Shown: piece by piece, positions 1 to 8,338 of the stretch
Layout of the letters: each line of letters begins with the position of its first letter
Numbering within the stretch: the stretch's first letter is position 1
From: Phoronis ovalis
Taxonomy: Eukaryota > Phoronida > Phoronidae
Reading direction: 5' to 3'
Length of the DNA stretch: 11,950 nt
NCBI GenBank assembly: GCA_028565635.1
Contig: JAOXYB010048924.1
Span: 1 to 11,950 of the forward strand
Program-made: the position numbers and the translations under genes
The notes under the pieces: model-generated
What the model was told of the DNA's origin: nothing
Seen by the model: the letters and a program-made list of their open reading frames with translations, nothing else
Databases searched by the model: none

Positions 1-645
1 GGATGAGCAATGTCCCCATACAATTTTTTCCTCATTTCTTTACTCTGAAGTTGATATTTTAATGCCTCATTATGATCACTAAGTAAGTTGTAAGTATGTC
101 CAATGTTACTGAGTGATCCTGCCATGTCTGGATGAGCAATGTCCCCATACAATTTTTTCTTCATTTCTTTACTCTGAAGTTGACATTTTAATGCCTCATT
201 ATGATCACCAAGTGAGTTGTAAGTATTTCCAATGTTACTAAGTGATCCTGCCATGTCTGGATGAGCAATGTCCCCATACAATTTTTTCCTCATTTCTTTA
301 CTCTGAAGTTGATATTTTAATGCCTCATTATGATCACCAAGTGAGTTGTAAGTATTCCCAATGATACTGAGTGATGATGCCATGTCTGGATGAGCAATGT
401 CCCCATACAATGTTTTCCTCATTTCTTTACTCCGAAGATGATATTTTAATGCCTCATTATGATCACCAAGAGAGTTGTAAGTACTTCCAATGTTATGGAG
501 TGATCCTGCCATGTCAGGATGAGCAATGTCCCCATACAACTCTCTTTGCATTCCTTCGCATTGAAGATGATACTTTAATGCTTCGTTACTATTACCCTGC
601 ATTTCAGATATACAACCTAAATATTGTATTGATTCTATATCACCA
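1..645 (-). repeat. Tandem 129-bp repeats encoding 43-residue TPRs
   Basis: Four complete units start at 1, 130, 259 and 388, and a diverged fifth starts at 517; the spacing is exactly 129 bp. Each encodes a 43-residue tetratricopeptide repeat with a core like 'NTYNSLGDHNEALKYQLQS', preceded by 'LYGDIAHPDMA'. The 42-43 residue period matches kinesin light chain and NPHP3-type TPRs rather than the classic 34-residue unit. Units at 1, 130 and 259 differ from one another at roughly six to eight positions by eye (about 94-95% identical). Units nearer the nucleotidyltransferase domain are more diverged. The array continues past the left edge. It is coding on the minus strand, so the repeat is protein-level and not an intergenic satellite. 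Confidence 0.9.
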
Positions 646-2535
646 GCAATGGCATTCTGTTCACAGTGTTTCAATGCTTTGTCATATTGCCCAAGTTTAT
701 AATAAAGCATTGTGCATAAAAATCCTCAGATATCATTTGTCTAGTTTGAGTATGTGGAGTTATTTTACTTTCAAGTAGTTTTGAGAAAAAGTATGTCATT
801 GGTATTATAGTAAAGTACAAACGTAATAGAATTTCTAGGTTATCTAAATAAAATATATGCCTAGTCTCTTCTGACAGAAGCGCTTCCTTAAACTGTGGGT
901 ATGTGGAAATAACATCTTTTTGGCCTTTACTTTGTAGGTAAGTCTGTAAACGTAAAATAGTTACTAAAGAAATTGTAAACTGCATATTTTGGCTTGCTGT
1001 TTTTATGATTATGTTGCTGGTTGCTAAATTAGAACATATCTGCCATGGTGTGATTCCAGAAAGTCCCAGACAGATCTTTAAATTACTTGCAATTAAAGTT
1101 GGTAAGCGGTATAGTTCAGATTTTACATTGCTTAAAGTCATCTCTTCCTCTTGATTATACAGTTTGTTTTTCCCTAGATAGGTTTGCATGTCATTAAAAA
1201 ATGTCGATCTTGATGTCAGTTTTCTGGTTTCTGTTGTTTCTTGTTTCATGGCTTCAATATAAGTACTTAGTAGTGAACTATCCCCATCCAATAAGTCAAC
1301 AGTAGCTAAAATGTCAGCCAGGTGATATCCTTCTTTCAGTGCTACCAGTTCGTTTTGAATTTTTGCCATATTACTGGGCATCATTATTAACTCGGTGCCT
1401 GGTCTATTTTCACCATCAATTTCACGATCTGGCCTGCCCAATGGGGTTTTGCAAGCCCATGGCATTGAACCATCAAAACAAAGACCATTACATGTGACTG
1501 AATCATAGAACCAATCATCATGTCCATCAAAATCATTTAGTGTCTTTATTGCAAGAGCAGGTAATGGAGTTTCACCAAGATTTATCACGAATATATGAAA
1601 TAAATGAGTTAAAGTTCGAAAGTATTGCTTTGTGGTTTCATCTTCATTTTCTGTTAGAATTGCAAACTCAATATCAGAATATGGAGTTAGTTCTTGTCTT
1701 GCCCAGGATCCTAATTCTAATATTGCATACTTCATTGTAGGCTTTCCAAGAATATCAAAACATGTATTGAGCAAATTCCGAACAAATTTCTCCATTTCAT
1801 TTTTTATGAATGCGAAGAGATCTTGTATTTGTTAATTAATTGCTTTTCTTTTTGCATGCGTTGATCATTTTTCATATCAATGCTGTAATTGCTTTTTATA
1901 TCCTCCCAAATTATTTCTGTTCGCGTTTTTATTTTTAATCTTATTTTATTCAAAACTGTTTTGTGGTCCTCTGATTGGCTTCCTGGCAAATCATCGGGAA
2001 AATAGTTCTTCTTAGTTACAAATTTCAAAAATTCCTGTTCATTTAGTAATATATAATCCTTTACTGCATTCTGCTGATTTTTATCTTTAGTGTGGATCAG
2101 AGCTGAGTTATGCAGTGCTGCTGCTTTTGTAAAATGAGAAAGGTTTTTTGTGACTTTACCTTTTCTGAATATAGTTTTCCCAATTCATGCAAAAGGATGG
2201 AATCTTTTTCTAAATCTTTATTGTGCGACTTTCTGAGCTCACCAGCTAAACGCTTTTCCTTTGAATCCAATTTTTCTAGGCTTGCCATAGTTTCTGCTGT
2301 TTGCTCAGTTTTACAAGATACTGGAAAAAATGTAGGTAATTATTGTTATTTCCCTATCTGACTTTAATCATTCATATTTCAAAAATTTATTTGTTTCCGC
2401 ACTTGTGTAATTTTCTGCCATACTGTAGTTTATATAATATTTAGATATCTAGTCCTATAAATGTGTGTATGTCAATTAATAGAAAAAGAGCTTACCAGAG
2501 ACGGTTTCAGATGTCAGTTCACCTTCTTTATCCAT
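1..2535 (-). CDS. Nucleotidyltransferase (DUF294/GlnD-like)-TPR protein gene, 3'-partial, frameshifted
   Basis: Two exons are visible. Exon 1 is 2535-2496, taking the ATG at 2535 as start, with donor CTCTG|gtaagc. Exon 2 starts at 2320 (acceptor ttttttccag) and runs off the window. The phase-1 junction joins in frame. Domains in order: an acidic and lysine-rich start; helices resembling a degenerate TPR ('LHELGKLYSEK', then 'KAAALHNSALIHTKD'); a nucleotidyltransferase domain; a helical stretch; then 43-residue TPRs. The reading frame changes near 2144-2149, 1828-1830 and 718-722. Each change is explained by one missing base in an A/T run, and I saw no other internal stop in the working frames. 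Architectures joining this nucleotidyltransferase to kinesin-light-chain/NPHP3-like TPRs are known in marine invertebrates, with no settled function. The start is uncertain: an upstream exon spliced at about 2561 is possible. Family call is good; integrity is unclear. Confidence 0.72.
671..1795 (-). CDS. Nucleotidyltransferase-domain segment of the NTase-TPR gene
   Basis: This is the longest open stretch of the gene (374 codons from an internal ATG); the frame stays open upstream to about 1833, adding 'QDLFAFIKNE'. Near its start it carries 'GSWARQELTPYSDIEF' (G29, S30, D41, E43 counted from the ATG). This is the hG[GS]-x(9-13)-Dh[DE]h signature of DNA polymerase beta-type nucleotidyltransferases, in the form seen in DUF294 and the GlnD PII-uridylyltransferase N-terminus. 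D41 and E43 would bind the catalytic metals; a third carboxylate may lie in 'DFDGHDDW' (about residues 88-95), which I infer only. The following 230 residues are mostly helical. The last 16 or so codons are out of frame relative to the TPR region: at about 718-722 the frame must shift to read 'MLYYKLGQYDKALKH'. The stop at 671-673 is therefore probably not the true end. The substrate is unknown. Confidence 0.75.
   Translation of the reverse strand: MEKFVRNLLNTCFDILGKPTMKYAILELGSWARQELTPYSDIEFAILTENEDETTKQYFRTLTHLFHIFVINLGETPLPALAIKTLNDFDGHDDWFYDSVTCNGLCFDGSMPWACKTPLGRPDREIDGENRPGTELIMMPSNMAKIQNELVALKEGYHLADILATVDLLDGDSSLLSTYIEAMKQETTETRKLTSRSTFFNDMQTYLGKNKLYNQEEEMTLSNVKSELYRLPTLIASNLKICLGLSGITPWQICSNLATSNIIIKTASQNMQFTISLVTILRLQTYLQSKGQKDVISTYPQFKEALLSEETRHIFYLDNLEILLRLYFTIIPMTYFFSKLLESKITPHTQTRQMISEDFYAQCFIINLGNMTKH
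2321..2495 (-). other. Intron 1 of the NTase-TPR gene
   Basis: Read on the minus strand it begins gtaagc just after CTCTG and ends in a pyrimidine-rich ttttttccag. Removing it joins 'TSETVS' to 'VSCKTEQTAET' in phase 1 without a stop. Confidence 0.65.
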
Positions 2536-3114
2536 TACTTGTTCAAAAATATGAAGTTCCTTCGAATTATTCCTATTGTCATATTAGATTATTCATGTAA
2601 TATTCATCTGTTAATCACATGAATTCCATAATTATATTTCTAATCTCTGTAAGAAGCAACAAAGAAATGACAACAATACTTCATAAATTGAACAGCGCCA
2701 TTAATGGTCAGAATGATGCGTAAAGGAATATTTGACTCATTTGACTCATTAATAGCCAATTGCAGTATAGATATACTTTACAATGTATGTTTTATGCTGT
2801 GATATTTGAAATATCTTTGTTGACAGTTCTCTATTTACAAGTATGAACCAGACAGTTTTCTTTTTAACAATGAATGATTCAGTTATTTACAATCGGACTA
2901 TTATGCAATTTTACTCCTGCAACAGTTTTATAAAATAATGTGAATTTATAGGTTACCATAAATGCTAACAAAACCAATTTTACTGAAGAGGCCAGAACAC
3001 AAGATTAACTTACATCCATCCTGTATATTTAGTTGTAAGAAATTTAAATCCTGTCGAGATACGAGTTTTAATTTACCATTAATTTACACATGCTTTGCTA
3101 ATATTGTTGCTCTA
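2536..3114. other. Intergenic region, no gene seen
   Basis: This AT-rich stretch upstream of the minus-strand NTase-TPR gene should contain its promoter. I found no convincing TATA box, coding exon or repeat except a doubled 'TTTGACTCA' near 2730-2750. An extra 5' exon of the minus-strand gene cannot be excluded. Confidence 0.4.
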
Positions 3115-3437
3115 CCCGGGGGGAGGCAGTCAATATGAAAATGGGTACCCATGTTCCAACATGGCTTTTTAAAAAAGCCCCTAACGAAGTGAAGTTATGC
3201 AAAAGAAATATACCCCATAAGGAAGTGAGTTTTTTTAAAAAATACACCCTTAAGGAATTGACTTTTGGGGAAAAAAAACACCCCTAACGAAGTGTCACAC
3301 CTCCAAAAAACATACCCCTTTTCGTGATTTTAACCAAAAACAGACCATAAGCGCATAACGGTTTGAAAAACATAGCTTTTTACTCGAAATTTTGTTGGAA
3401 CATGCATACCCACTTTCATATTGACTGCCCCCCCGGG
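3115..3437. mobile_element. MITE with about 45-bp terminal inverted repeats and 8-bp target duplication
   Basis: The two ends are inverted copies. The left end begins CCCGGGGGGAGGCAGTC and continues through ATATGAAAATGGGTACC to CATGTTCCAAC. The right end, read in reverse complement, begins CCCGGGGGGGCAGTC and reaches the same CATGTTCCAAC with a few mismatches. The element is flanked by the direct repeat TTGCTCTA at 3107-3114 and 3438-3445. An 8-bp duplication is typical of hAT, P or Merlin-type transposases, so a non-autonomous hAT-like element is the likeliest class. The 323-bp body has no coding capacity. It contains about five degenerate tandem units of 32-36 bp ending in variants of 'CTAACGAAGTG'. 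Confidence 0.88.
3181..3326. repeat. About five degenerate ~34-bp tandem units inside the MITE
   Basis: Variants of 'CCCCTAACGAAGTG' recur with ends near 3191, 3227, 3260, 3294 and 3326 (CTAACGAAGTG, CATAAGGAAGTG, CTTAAGGAATTG, CTAACGAAGTG, CTTTTCGTG). A-rich or T-rich spacers separate them, giving steps of 36, 33, 34 and 32 bp. Confidence 0.7.
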
Positions 3438-4111
3438 TTGCTCTAGCACATTTCGTTTGAACTTGACTGTGTGAAAGTAAAGTTTGCCAGTGAAGGGGGC
3501 TTTCAGACTTGCAGAGAACTACTGAGTAGATAATTTGTGCAATATTGCAAAAGAGGAGATTGGTGTTTTATTTAGTGCATACTTGTAAACTGCTGGCATG
3601 GCTCTGCAGTTTTCTTGTTTTTTTAAAGAAAAATATAACACTTCAGTGGAAAATACACTGATGTGTGTTGTATCGCTTAAATTTGCACAAAAAGTCGTGT
3701 AAATAATAGTATGATCTACTAATCTCGAGAAAATAGATAGTTTCTGATATTTCTATTTCCAATTTATGAAAACAAATTATTTAGAGCAAGATAAGCGAAT
3801 ATTGATCGGCACAATTTATGCACGTTTACACCCCCACCAAGTTTTTTGTCAAGTACACCCCCCAGGGATAAATATGTACATAAATATATAGGCCATAGCT
3901 CATAAACCCATATCAGACTATGCACTGACTAGAGTGTCAATTATTTGTGCACATACTAAATTCCATGACATAAAAATCTGTGCATGCTGGAGGGCTAAGC
4001 ATAGCAAGAAGATCCTGAAGAAGATACATGACAGTATACATAAAGAAATGTGGTATAAAAACACTGGAAACTAAAAAGTTTAATAAATATATTCGTAATA
4101 TTTGATTTCAG
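3438..4111. other. Intergenic region upstream of MYG1, no gene seen
   Basis: This is noncoding AT-rich sequence between the MITE and the first recognised MYG1 exon. It includes two C-rich patches with 'ACACCCCC' and 'ACACCCCCC' around 3828-3867, reminiscent of transposon debris, and a TATA-like motif near 4054. It may hide a short upstream MYG1 exon. Confidence 0.4.
4054..4061 (+). promoter_or_regulatory. TATA-like box ahead of MYG1
   Basis: TATAAAAA lies about 100 bp before the likely MYG1 ATG at 4159 and would place a transcription start near 4085. This competes with the view that 4112 is a splice acceptor (tttgatttcag). In AT-rich DNA such motifs arise by chance, so the call is weak. Confidence 0.25.
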
Positions 4112-4158
4112 TGCGTCTGAAATTCACATCTCAAAAAATCAATTCCTATGGTAATGGT

Positions 4159-7100
4159 ATGAGTGATCAAAAAAGACTGTGTACAATGAAGAAAATTGGT
4201 ACTCACAATGGCACATTCCACTGTGATGAAGTTCTTGCCTGCTTTTTGTTAAGGCAGTTGCCAGAATACAAAAATGCAGAAATTATTAGGTAAATCTGTT
4301 AATTTTTAATATTCCTGTGCAATATTATATTATTTAATCATTACAATTCGATGTTATTATTTGGCGACCAAACAAAACACTTAATGTTTTATCATTCATG
4401 TGTATTTATTCAATTTAGTTCGCGAGTACTATATGGCACAACTGGAACTATAAAGTTCTTATTTCAATTTTAAGCTTTTAAATAAAAACAGCTAAAGTAT
4501 ACATTTTTTGAAAGGCAGTAATTTGAACATTATGTCGGAAAATTTATTTTTCATATCTGACACATGATTATGTAATCATCAAGAGGACCATTTGGGTAAA
4601 AACTTAGTTTTTTGATAAGACAAATTTCAAAAAAAATTAGAGCTCTTACACCCCTGTAGTTACAAAGTTGAAATCTTGCCAAAATTAACTTTACCCAGAT
4701 ATCTCTAAAAGCAGATTTATGATTTTAAAGTTTTTGCTGTATGTTTTAGAACCAGAGACAAAAGCTTACTGGACACATATGATGTAGTGGTAGATGTGGG
4801 TGGTATTTATGACCCACACAAGAAAAGATTTGACCACCATCAGAGGTAATAACAGATGCGACTAATAAAACTAATTTGAAATTTAAGTTTCACATTATGC
4901 ATTAGAAAGATATGCCACATACACAGGCAGTACTCTGAAAATCACACATTTCAATATCATATGCTAAGCTGTATTTGTTTTTTAGAACTTTCTCTGAAAC
5001 TATGAACTCGTTAAAACCAGGGAAGAAATGGGTCACAAAGCTGAGTAGCGCAGGCTTGGTGTATGTACACTATGGCCATGATGCCATAGGAGAGTTGACT
5101 AAAAAGCCTGCTGATGATAACATGACAGAATTGATCTATGATAAAGTATATGAAAATTTTGTAGAAGAGATAGATGCTATCGATAATGGAATCTCACAAA
5201 ATGATGAACCACCAAGGTATATGCTGTTTGATTTTGAAGAATAATAATCAAATCTGTATTCTCAGTTTTGCTACATTTGTAGCTATTTCACAAACTTAGC
5301 AGCAGATACCACTGGGCTTGCACAATAGAGTATTATGTATGCCACATCTACAATTTGATTGCTTACTTTAGCAATGATAACTGCATGGTTCTAGCTGAAT
5401 GCTCAAAAACCTCTGTAGCTGGTGACACCTGGTGGAAAAACAGTATTGTTAAAATATCTCATTGTGTAAAGTTATATGTTATTCTCTTTCTTTCTTCAGT
5501 TTACGATAAATAAAACAGTTGTCTTTGCATTGAAATGTTAATACAAGGCCAATATGCTCATGTTACAGGCAATGAAATCATGGGGATAAAGTGAACTTCA
5601 TGTCATAGCTGTATCATATGTAGTATCTTTGTCTATAAATAGGTACTTTATCACAAGTAATCTCAGTTCACGTGTTGGATATCTAAACCCCAAATGGAAC
5701 GATCCTCAAACTGATGCCATTGTTGACGTAAGTAACATTACAGTGTCGCCTGTTATATAGTCTGCGTCACTGCCCCTCAGTTCATGTTACTACCTTTACA
5801 GGATATTTGCTGAATACCTGGATTCAATTCACCAGGCCTTAAGTGTGAAATGCTGGCTCACTGGCAGTCTGAATAAATCCATCCGTTAGTGTTCCGTACC
5901 TTCTAAACTAATGGGCTTAACCATAGTCAATCTTTGTGTATCTCGAAAAGTAGAATTTTTAATCCTGTTTATTTCTATATAAAGTGTCACTAAAGTCTGG
6001 GGTCGATCACAAACATTCTATCCTGCCAACCTTAATCTATATTCTGCTAAGTAAAAAGCAAGCTCCCGGCTTCAGAATGACTCCTCATGATGTGGTAGGC
6101 GATGATGGATCTCGGTTGGCAAAAGTTTAATGACGTAATTATTTCGCTCTTGTTAAGTTGAAGGAATATAACACATATTGACTATGGCTAAGTCCAAACG
6201 TTAGTGGAGAAGGTGCGGAACACTAACGGACGGATTTATCCAAGAACACTGGTTCACTGGTTGCAGTGTTTCTTATTACTGAACTCTTATAAAACCACGT
6301 AACAAGAGAACAATGTTAGAAGAATTTTTTTATAGGAACTAGCTTTCTAGGTGCATCAGTTAAAAAAGATATAAAATTGGAAAGAAACTGTATTTTTTTA
6401 TGAACTCATTTTTTAAAATAGTCAAGACATACATTTCGAATGGTACTAAATTGTATTGGTAAAGATTTTCATTTTTTTTTAAAGTAATCATTAGCCATGT
6501 TAAGAGATTAGTTATAAAATAAAGCATGAAGTAAATACAGTATCTACCAAAATTATGTGCTTTACATTGTACCCATTATAATATTAAAAGTAATAAAAAA
6601 TAACCAGAATTAAACTGAATCACCTTAAAGTTTTGACTTGATTTCATTTGAAGTTTTCGTCAGATGAATGAGCCAGTTTATGTTTTGTACAGTGGGGAGC
6701 TGTTGTGTACCAGTTGATCAGTGCATGTGATTAACTGATCATCAGCTCTCTATTCATATCTGATGAAATCTGATAGAAAACAAGGTAGTGTTATAACAAT
6801 GTTATGCAACCTTTTACTTAAAAGTAATTTAATTATCACTATTAAACAAGGAAAACAACATGTATATATATGTTTCAGGGGTGTTTTCACAAAGCTATGA
6901 AGATGGTTGGTGAGGAGTTTGTGGATAGAGTCATGTACTATGCACAAACCTGGTGGCCAGCAAGAACACTGGTATCAGAAGCCATAAGCAAAAGACAAAC
7001 AGTAAGATATGCAGTGTTATAAGTTATTTCACATATTTTACACACATTTACCGATAATATAACATAATTATGTATATGTACTGCTATTTTCTCACATTCG

Positions 7101-8275
7101 TATATAAACATAAGTTCCCATATTCCAAGAAACTAATTTTATACATAAACAGTGTTTTTGCACATGAGCGATTTTTTCTCATATACATATGTTGGAGTGA
7201 ATAATGTATAACCTTCTGGCTATTCAATAAAAATATTATCATAAAGTAGTGTGCTATTCGTAAACAAGGGTAGCCGTATAAAGATATACATATGAAGATG
7301 TATGTATCGTATGTACTAATGAGAACTGTCCACAGGTGTATGTCATAGTAATGTCCATTTCTGTATATTTCACCTGATTCGCAAGTTACTTTGGATGCAT
7401 TGAAGGTTTCTCTTCTTAAATGTTTCTCATTGCTCAAATAAAAATGTTACCAAATTTTGTGTAAAAAAATACAACATATTATAATAATGAATAATGTATT
7501 CAGTAAATTTTAAAATTTAACAGTTACTAGACTAAGTATGATATCATGCTTTTCTTGGATTAAAGGTGGATAGCTCTGGTGAAATCGTTGTTCTGGACCA
7601 GGGTGGATGTCCTTGGAAGGATCATTTATTTGCTTTAGAAGAAGAGCTGGGAATCAGTGGTGTAATCAAATATGTTTTATACATGGATAATAGTCAAAAA
7701 TGGAGAATACAGTGCGTCCCAGTTAGACTGAATTCATTTGAAAATAGGTAATTGTTGTTTTTTATTAATATGTGTAAACGCATGGTATTCATTATCTAAG
7801 CTGTTTTTTTTTACAAATCCAATTCGGTCTTGTTAGGCTGTAACTTCCTTTTAAGGTATGTTTGTTTCTGAAGATTTAAGGGATTTTTTATTGACAGTAG
7901 ATTGGTTAATGCGAAGCCAATGACTACATTACTTATAGTCAAAACAGTTGTTAAACCTTTATGTTCAGGGCATCGCGACACTGACAGTAAGTCAGCCAGC
8001 ACCATCTGTTGTAACATGTGGAAAGATTTTCGGATTGTCAAATACTGTATTGCTGAATGTTATCTCTGTCAGTGTAATTCTTTAATCATGTAGGTGTTTT
8101 TGCTTTCAGGTTGTCAATCATAGCAGAGTGGCGTGGTATTCGTGATGAAGAGTTAAGCAAAGTCAGTGGCATTCCACAATGTATTTTTGTTCATGCTTCT
8201 GGATTCATTGGAGGAAATCATACTTATGAAGGAGCATTAGAAATGGCAAGAAAAAGTTTAGCAAAAAAGGAATAA
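4159..8275 (+). CDS. MYG1: MYG1 exonuclease (UPF0160, DHH-like 3'-5' RNA exonuclease), seven coding exons
   Basis: Coding exons: 4112/4159-4289, 4750-4845, 4986-5216, 5643-5727, 6879-7001, 7566-7747 and 8110-8275 (TAA). All junctions are GT-AG and phase-consistent; from the ATG at 4159 they give 337 residues, against 376 in human MYG1. Motifs: '[12 protein letters not shown]' (residues 13-24), 'VVVDVGG' (56-62), 'RFDHHQR' (70-76), 'KLSSAGL' (94-100), '[15 protein letters not shown]' (133-147), 'CPWK' early in exon 6 and 'HASGFIGG' (311-318). His and Asp residues in the first three likely coordinate the catalytic metal. Human MYG1 processes ribosomal and messenger RNA precursors in nucleolus and mitochondrion. 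The ATG at 4159 is the first in the exon; 4186 is an alternative. The exon is open from a good acceptor at 4110-4111, and that stretch is basic with no acidic residue. A further upstream exon carrying a mitochondrial presequence is therefore plausible. Confidence 0.96.
4290..4749 (+). other. MYG1 intron 1
   Basis: It begins gtaaat and ends gttttag, interrupting the Arg codon that precedes '[11 protein letters not shown]'. The 460 bp of AT-rich sequence shows no other feature. Confidence 0.9.
5217..5642 (+). other. MYG1 intron 3
   Basis: It begins gtatat and ends ataaatag, splitting an Arg codon between 'NDEPP' and '[11 protein letters not shown]'. Reading through it would stop after a few codons. 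No repeat or second gene was recognised in its 426 bp. Confidence 0.9.
5728..6878 (+). other. MYG1 intron 4, carrying a MITE
   Basis: The largest intron (1151 bp) begins gtaagt after 'DAIVD' and ends tgtttcag before '[14 protein letters not shown]', phase 0. It hosts the 361-bp inverted-repeat element at 5876-6236. The rest is AT-rich, with a small inverted repeat around GTTGATCAGT/ACTGATCA at about 6711-6742. Confidence 0.9.
5876..6236. mobile_element. MITE with about 65-bp terminal inverted repeats at a TA site (Tc1/mariner-like)
   Basis: The left end begins AATCCATCCGTTAGTGTTCC. The right end, read in reverse complement, begins AATCCGTCCGTTAGTGTTCC. The match continues through 'CCTTCT' and 'CCATAGTCAAT' for about 65 bp with scattered mismatches and one small gap. 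Each end is bounded by TA (5874-5875, 6237-6238), the expected target duplication of Tc1/mariner-type elements. The 361-bp body encodes nothing recognisable, so it would have moved using a transposase from elsewhere. The longer palindrome TAAA...TTTA means the exact end could move by a base or two. Confidence 0.85.
7002..7565 (+). other. MYG1 intron 5
   Basis: It begins gtaaga after 'AISKRQT' and ends attaaag before '[10 protein letters not shown]', phase 0. The minus strand has a 117-codon open stretch (7084-7437) without recognisable protein character. No other feature was seen. Confidence 0.88.
7748..8109 (+). other. MYG1 intron 6
   Basis: It begins gtaatt and ends gctttcag, splitting an Arg/Ser-Arg junction between 'NSFEN' and 'LSIIAEWRG'. 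No gene or repeat was recognised. Confidence 0.88.
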
Positions 8276-8332
8276 TGAAACGAAGTAATTGCAGTTCATA
8301 CCTATTTTTTCGTGTAACTTAATGAATTTTTA

Positions 8333-8338
8333 AATAAA
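8333..8338 (+). terminator. Polyadenylation signal for MYG1
   Basis: AATAAA lies 58 bp after the MYG1 stop codon. A second AATAAA at 8517-8522 could serve as an alternative, longer 3' end. Neither cleavage site can be confirmed from sequence alone. Confidence 0.5.

Noticed and set aside
1-516. Regularly spaced repeats that might suggest a CRISPR or satellite array
   Set aside because: The units are contiguous 129-bp coding repeats with no spacers, and they translate cleanly into TPRs.
371-778. 135-codon plus-strand open frame
   Set aside because: It is the antisense shadow of the 129-bp TPR repeats; the minus-strand reading has the conserved TPR pattern.
1540-1835. Two overlapping plus-strand open frames (66 and 67 codons)
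   Set aside because: They lie opposite the nucleotidyltransferase domain, which has the recognisable motifs.
2120-2160. A tiny intron (GAAAAG|gtaaag to ttttacaaaag) as the reason for the first frame change
   Set aside because: It would be only about 35 bp, far shorter than the other introns here. A one-base loss in the adjacent homopolymer is simpler.
2110-2361. 83-codon plus-strand open frame
   Set aside because: It is antisense to the coding start of exon 2 of the minus-strand gene and has no domain character.
6705-6745. Inverted repeat GTTGATCAGT...ACTGATCA as a possible hairpin RNA or regulatory element
   Set aside because: The arms are about ten bases long around GATC palindromes, within an intron; this is too short to separate from chance.
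6750-6947. 65-codon minus-strand open frame
   Set aside because: It overlaps MYG1 exon 5 in antisense and shows no protein features.
7084-7437. 117-codon minus-strand open frame inside MYG1 intron 5
   Set aside because: Its composition looks random (long runs of Tyr, Ile, Ser and His) and no motif was recognised; chance openness in AT-rich sequence is likely.
7811-8093. Open frames on both strands in MYG1 intron 6
   Set aside because: They overlap each other on opposite strands, have no motifs, and lie within an intron with clean boundaries.
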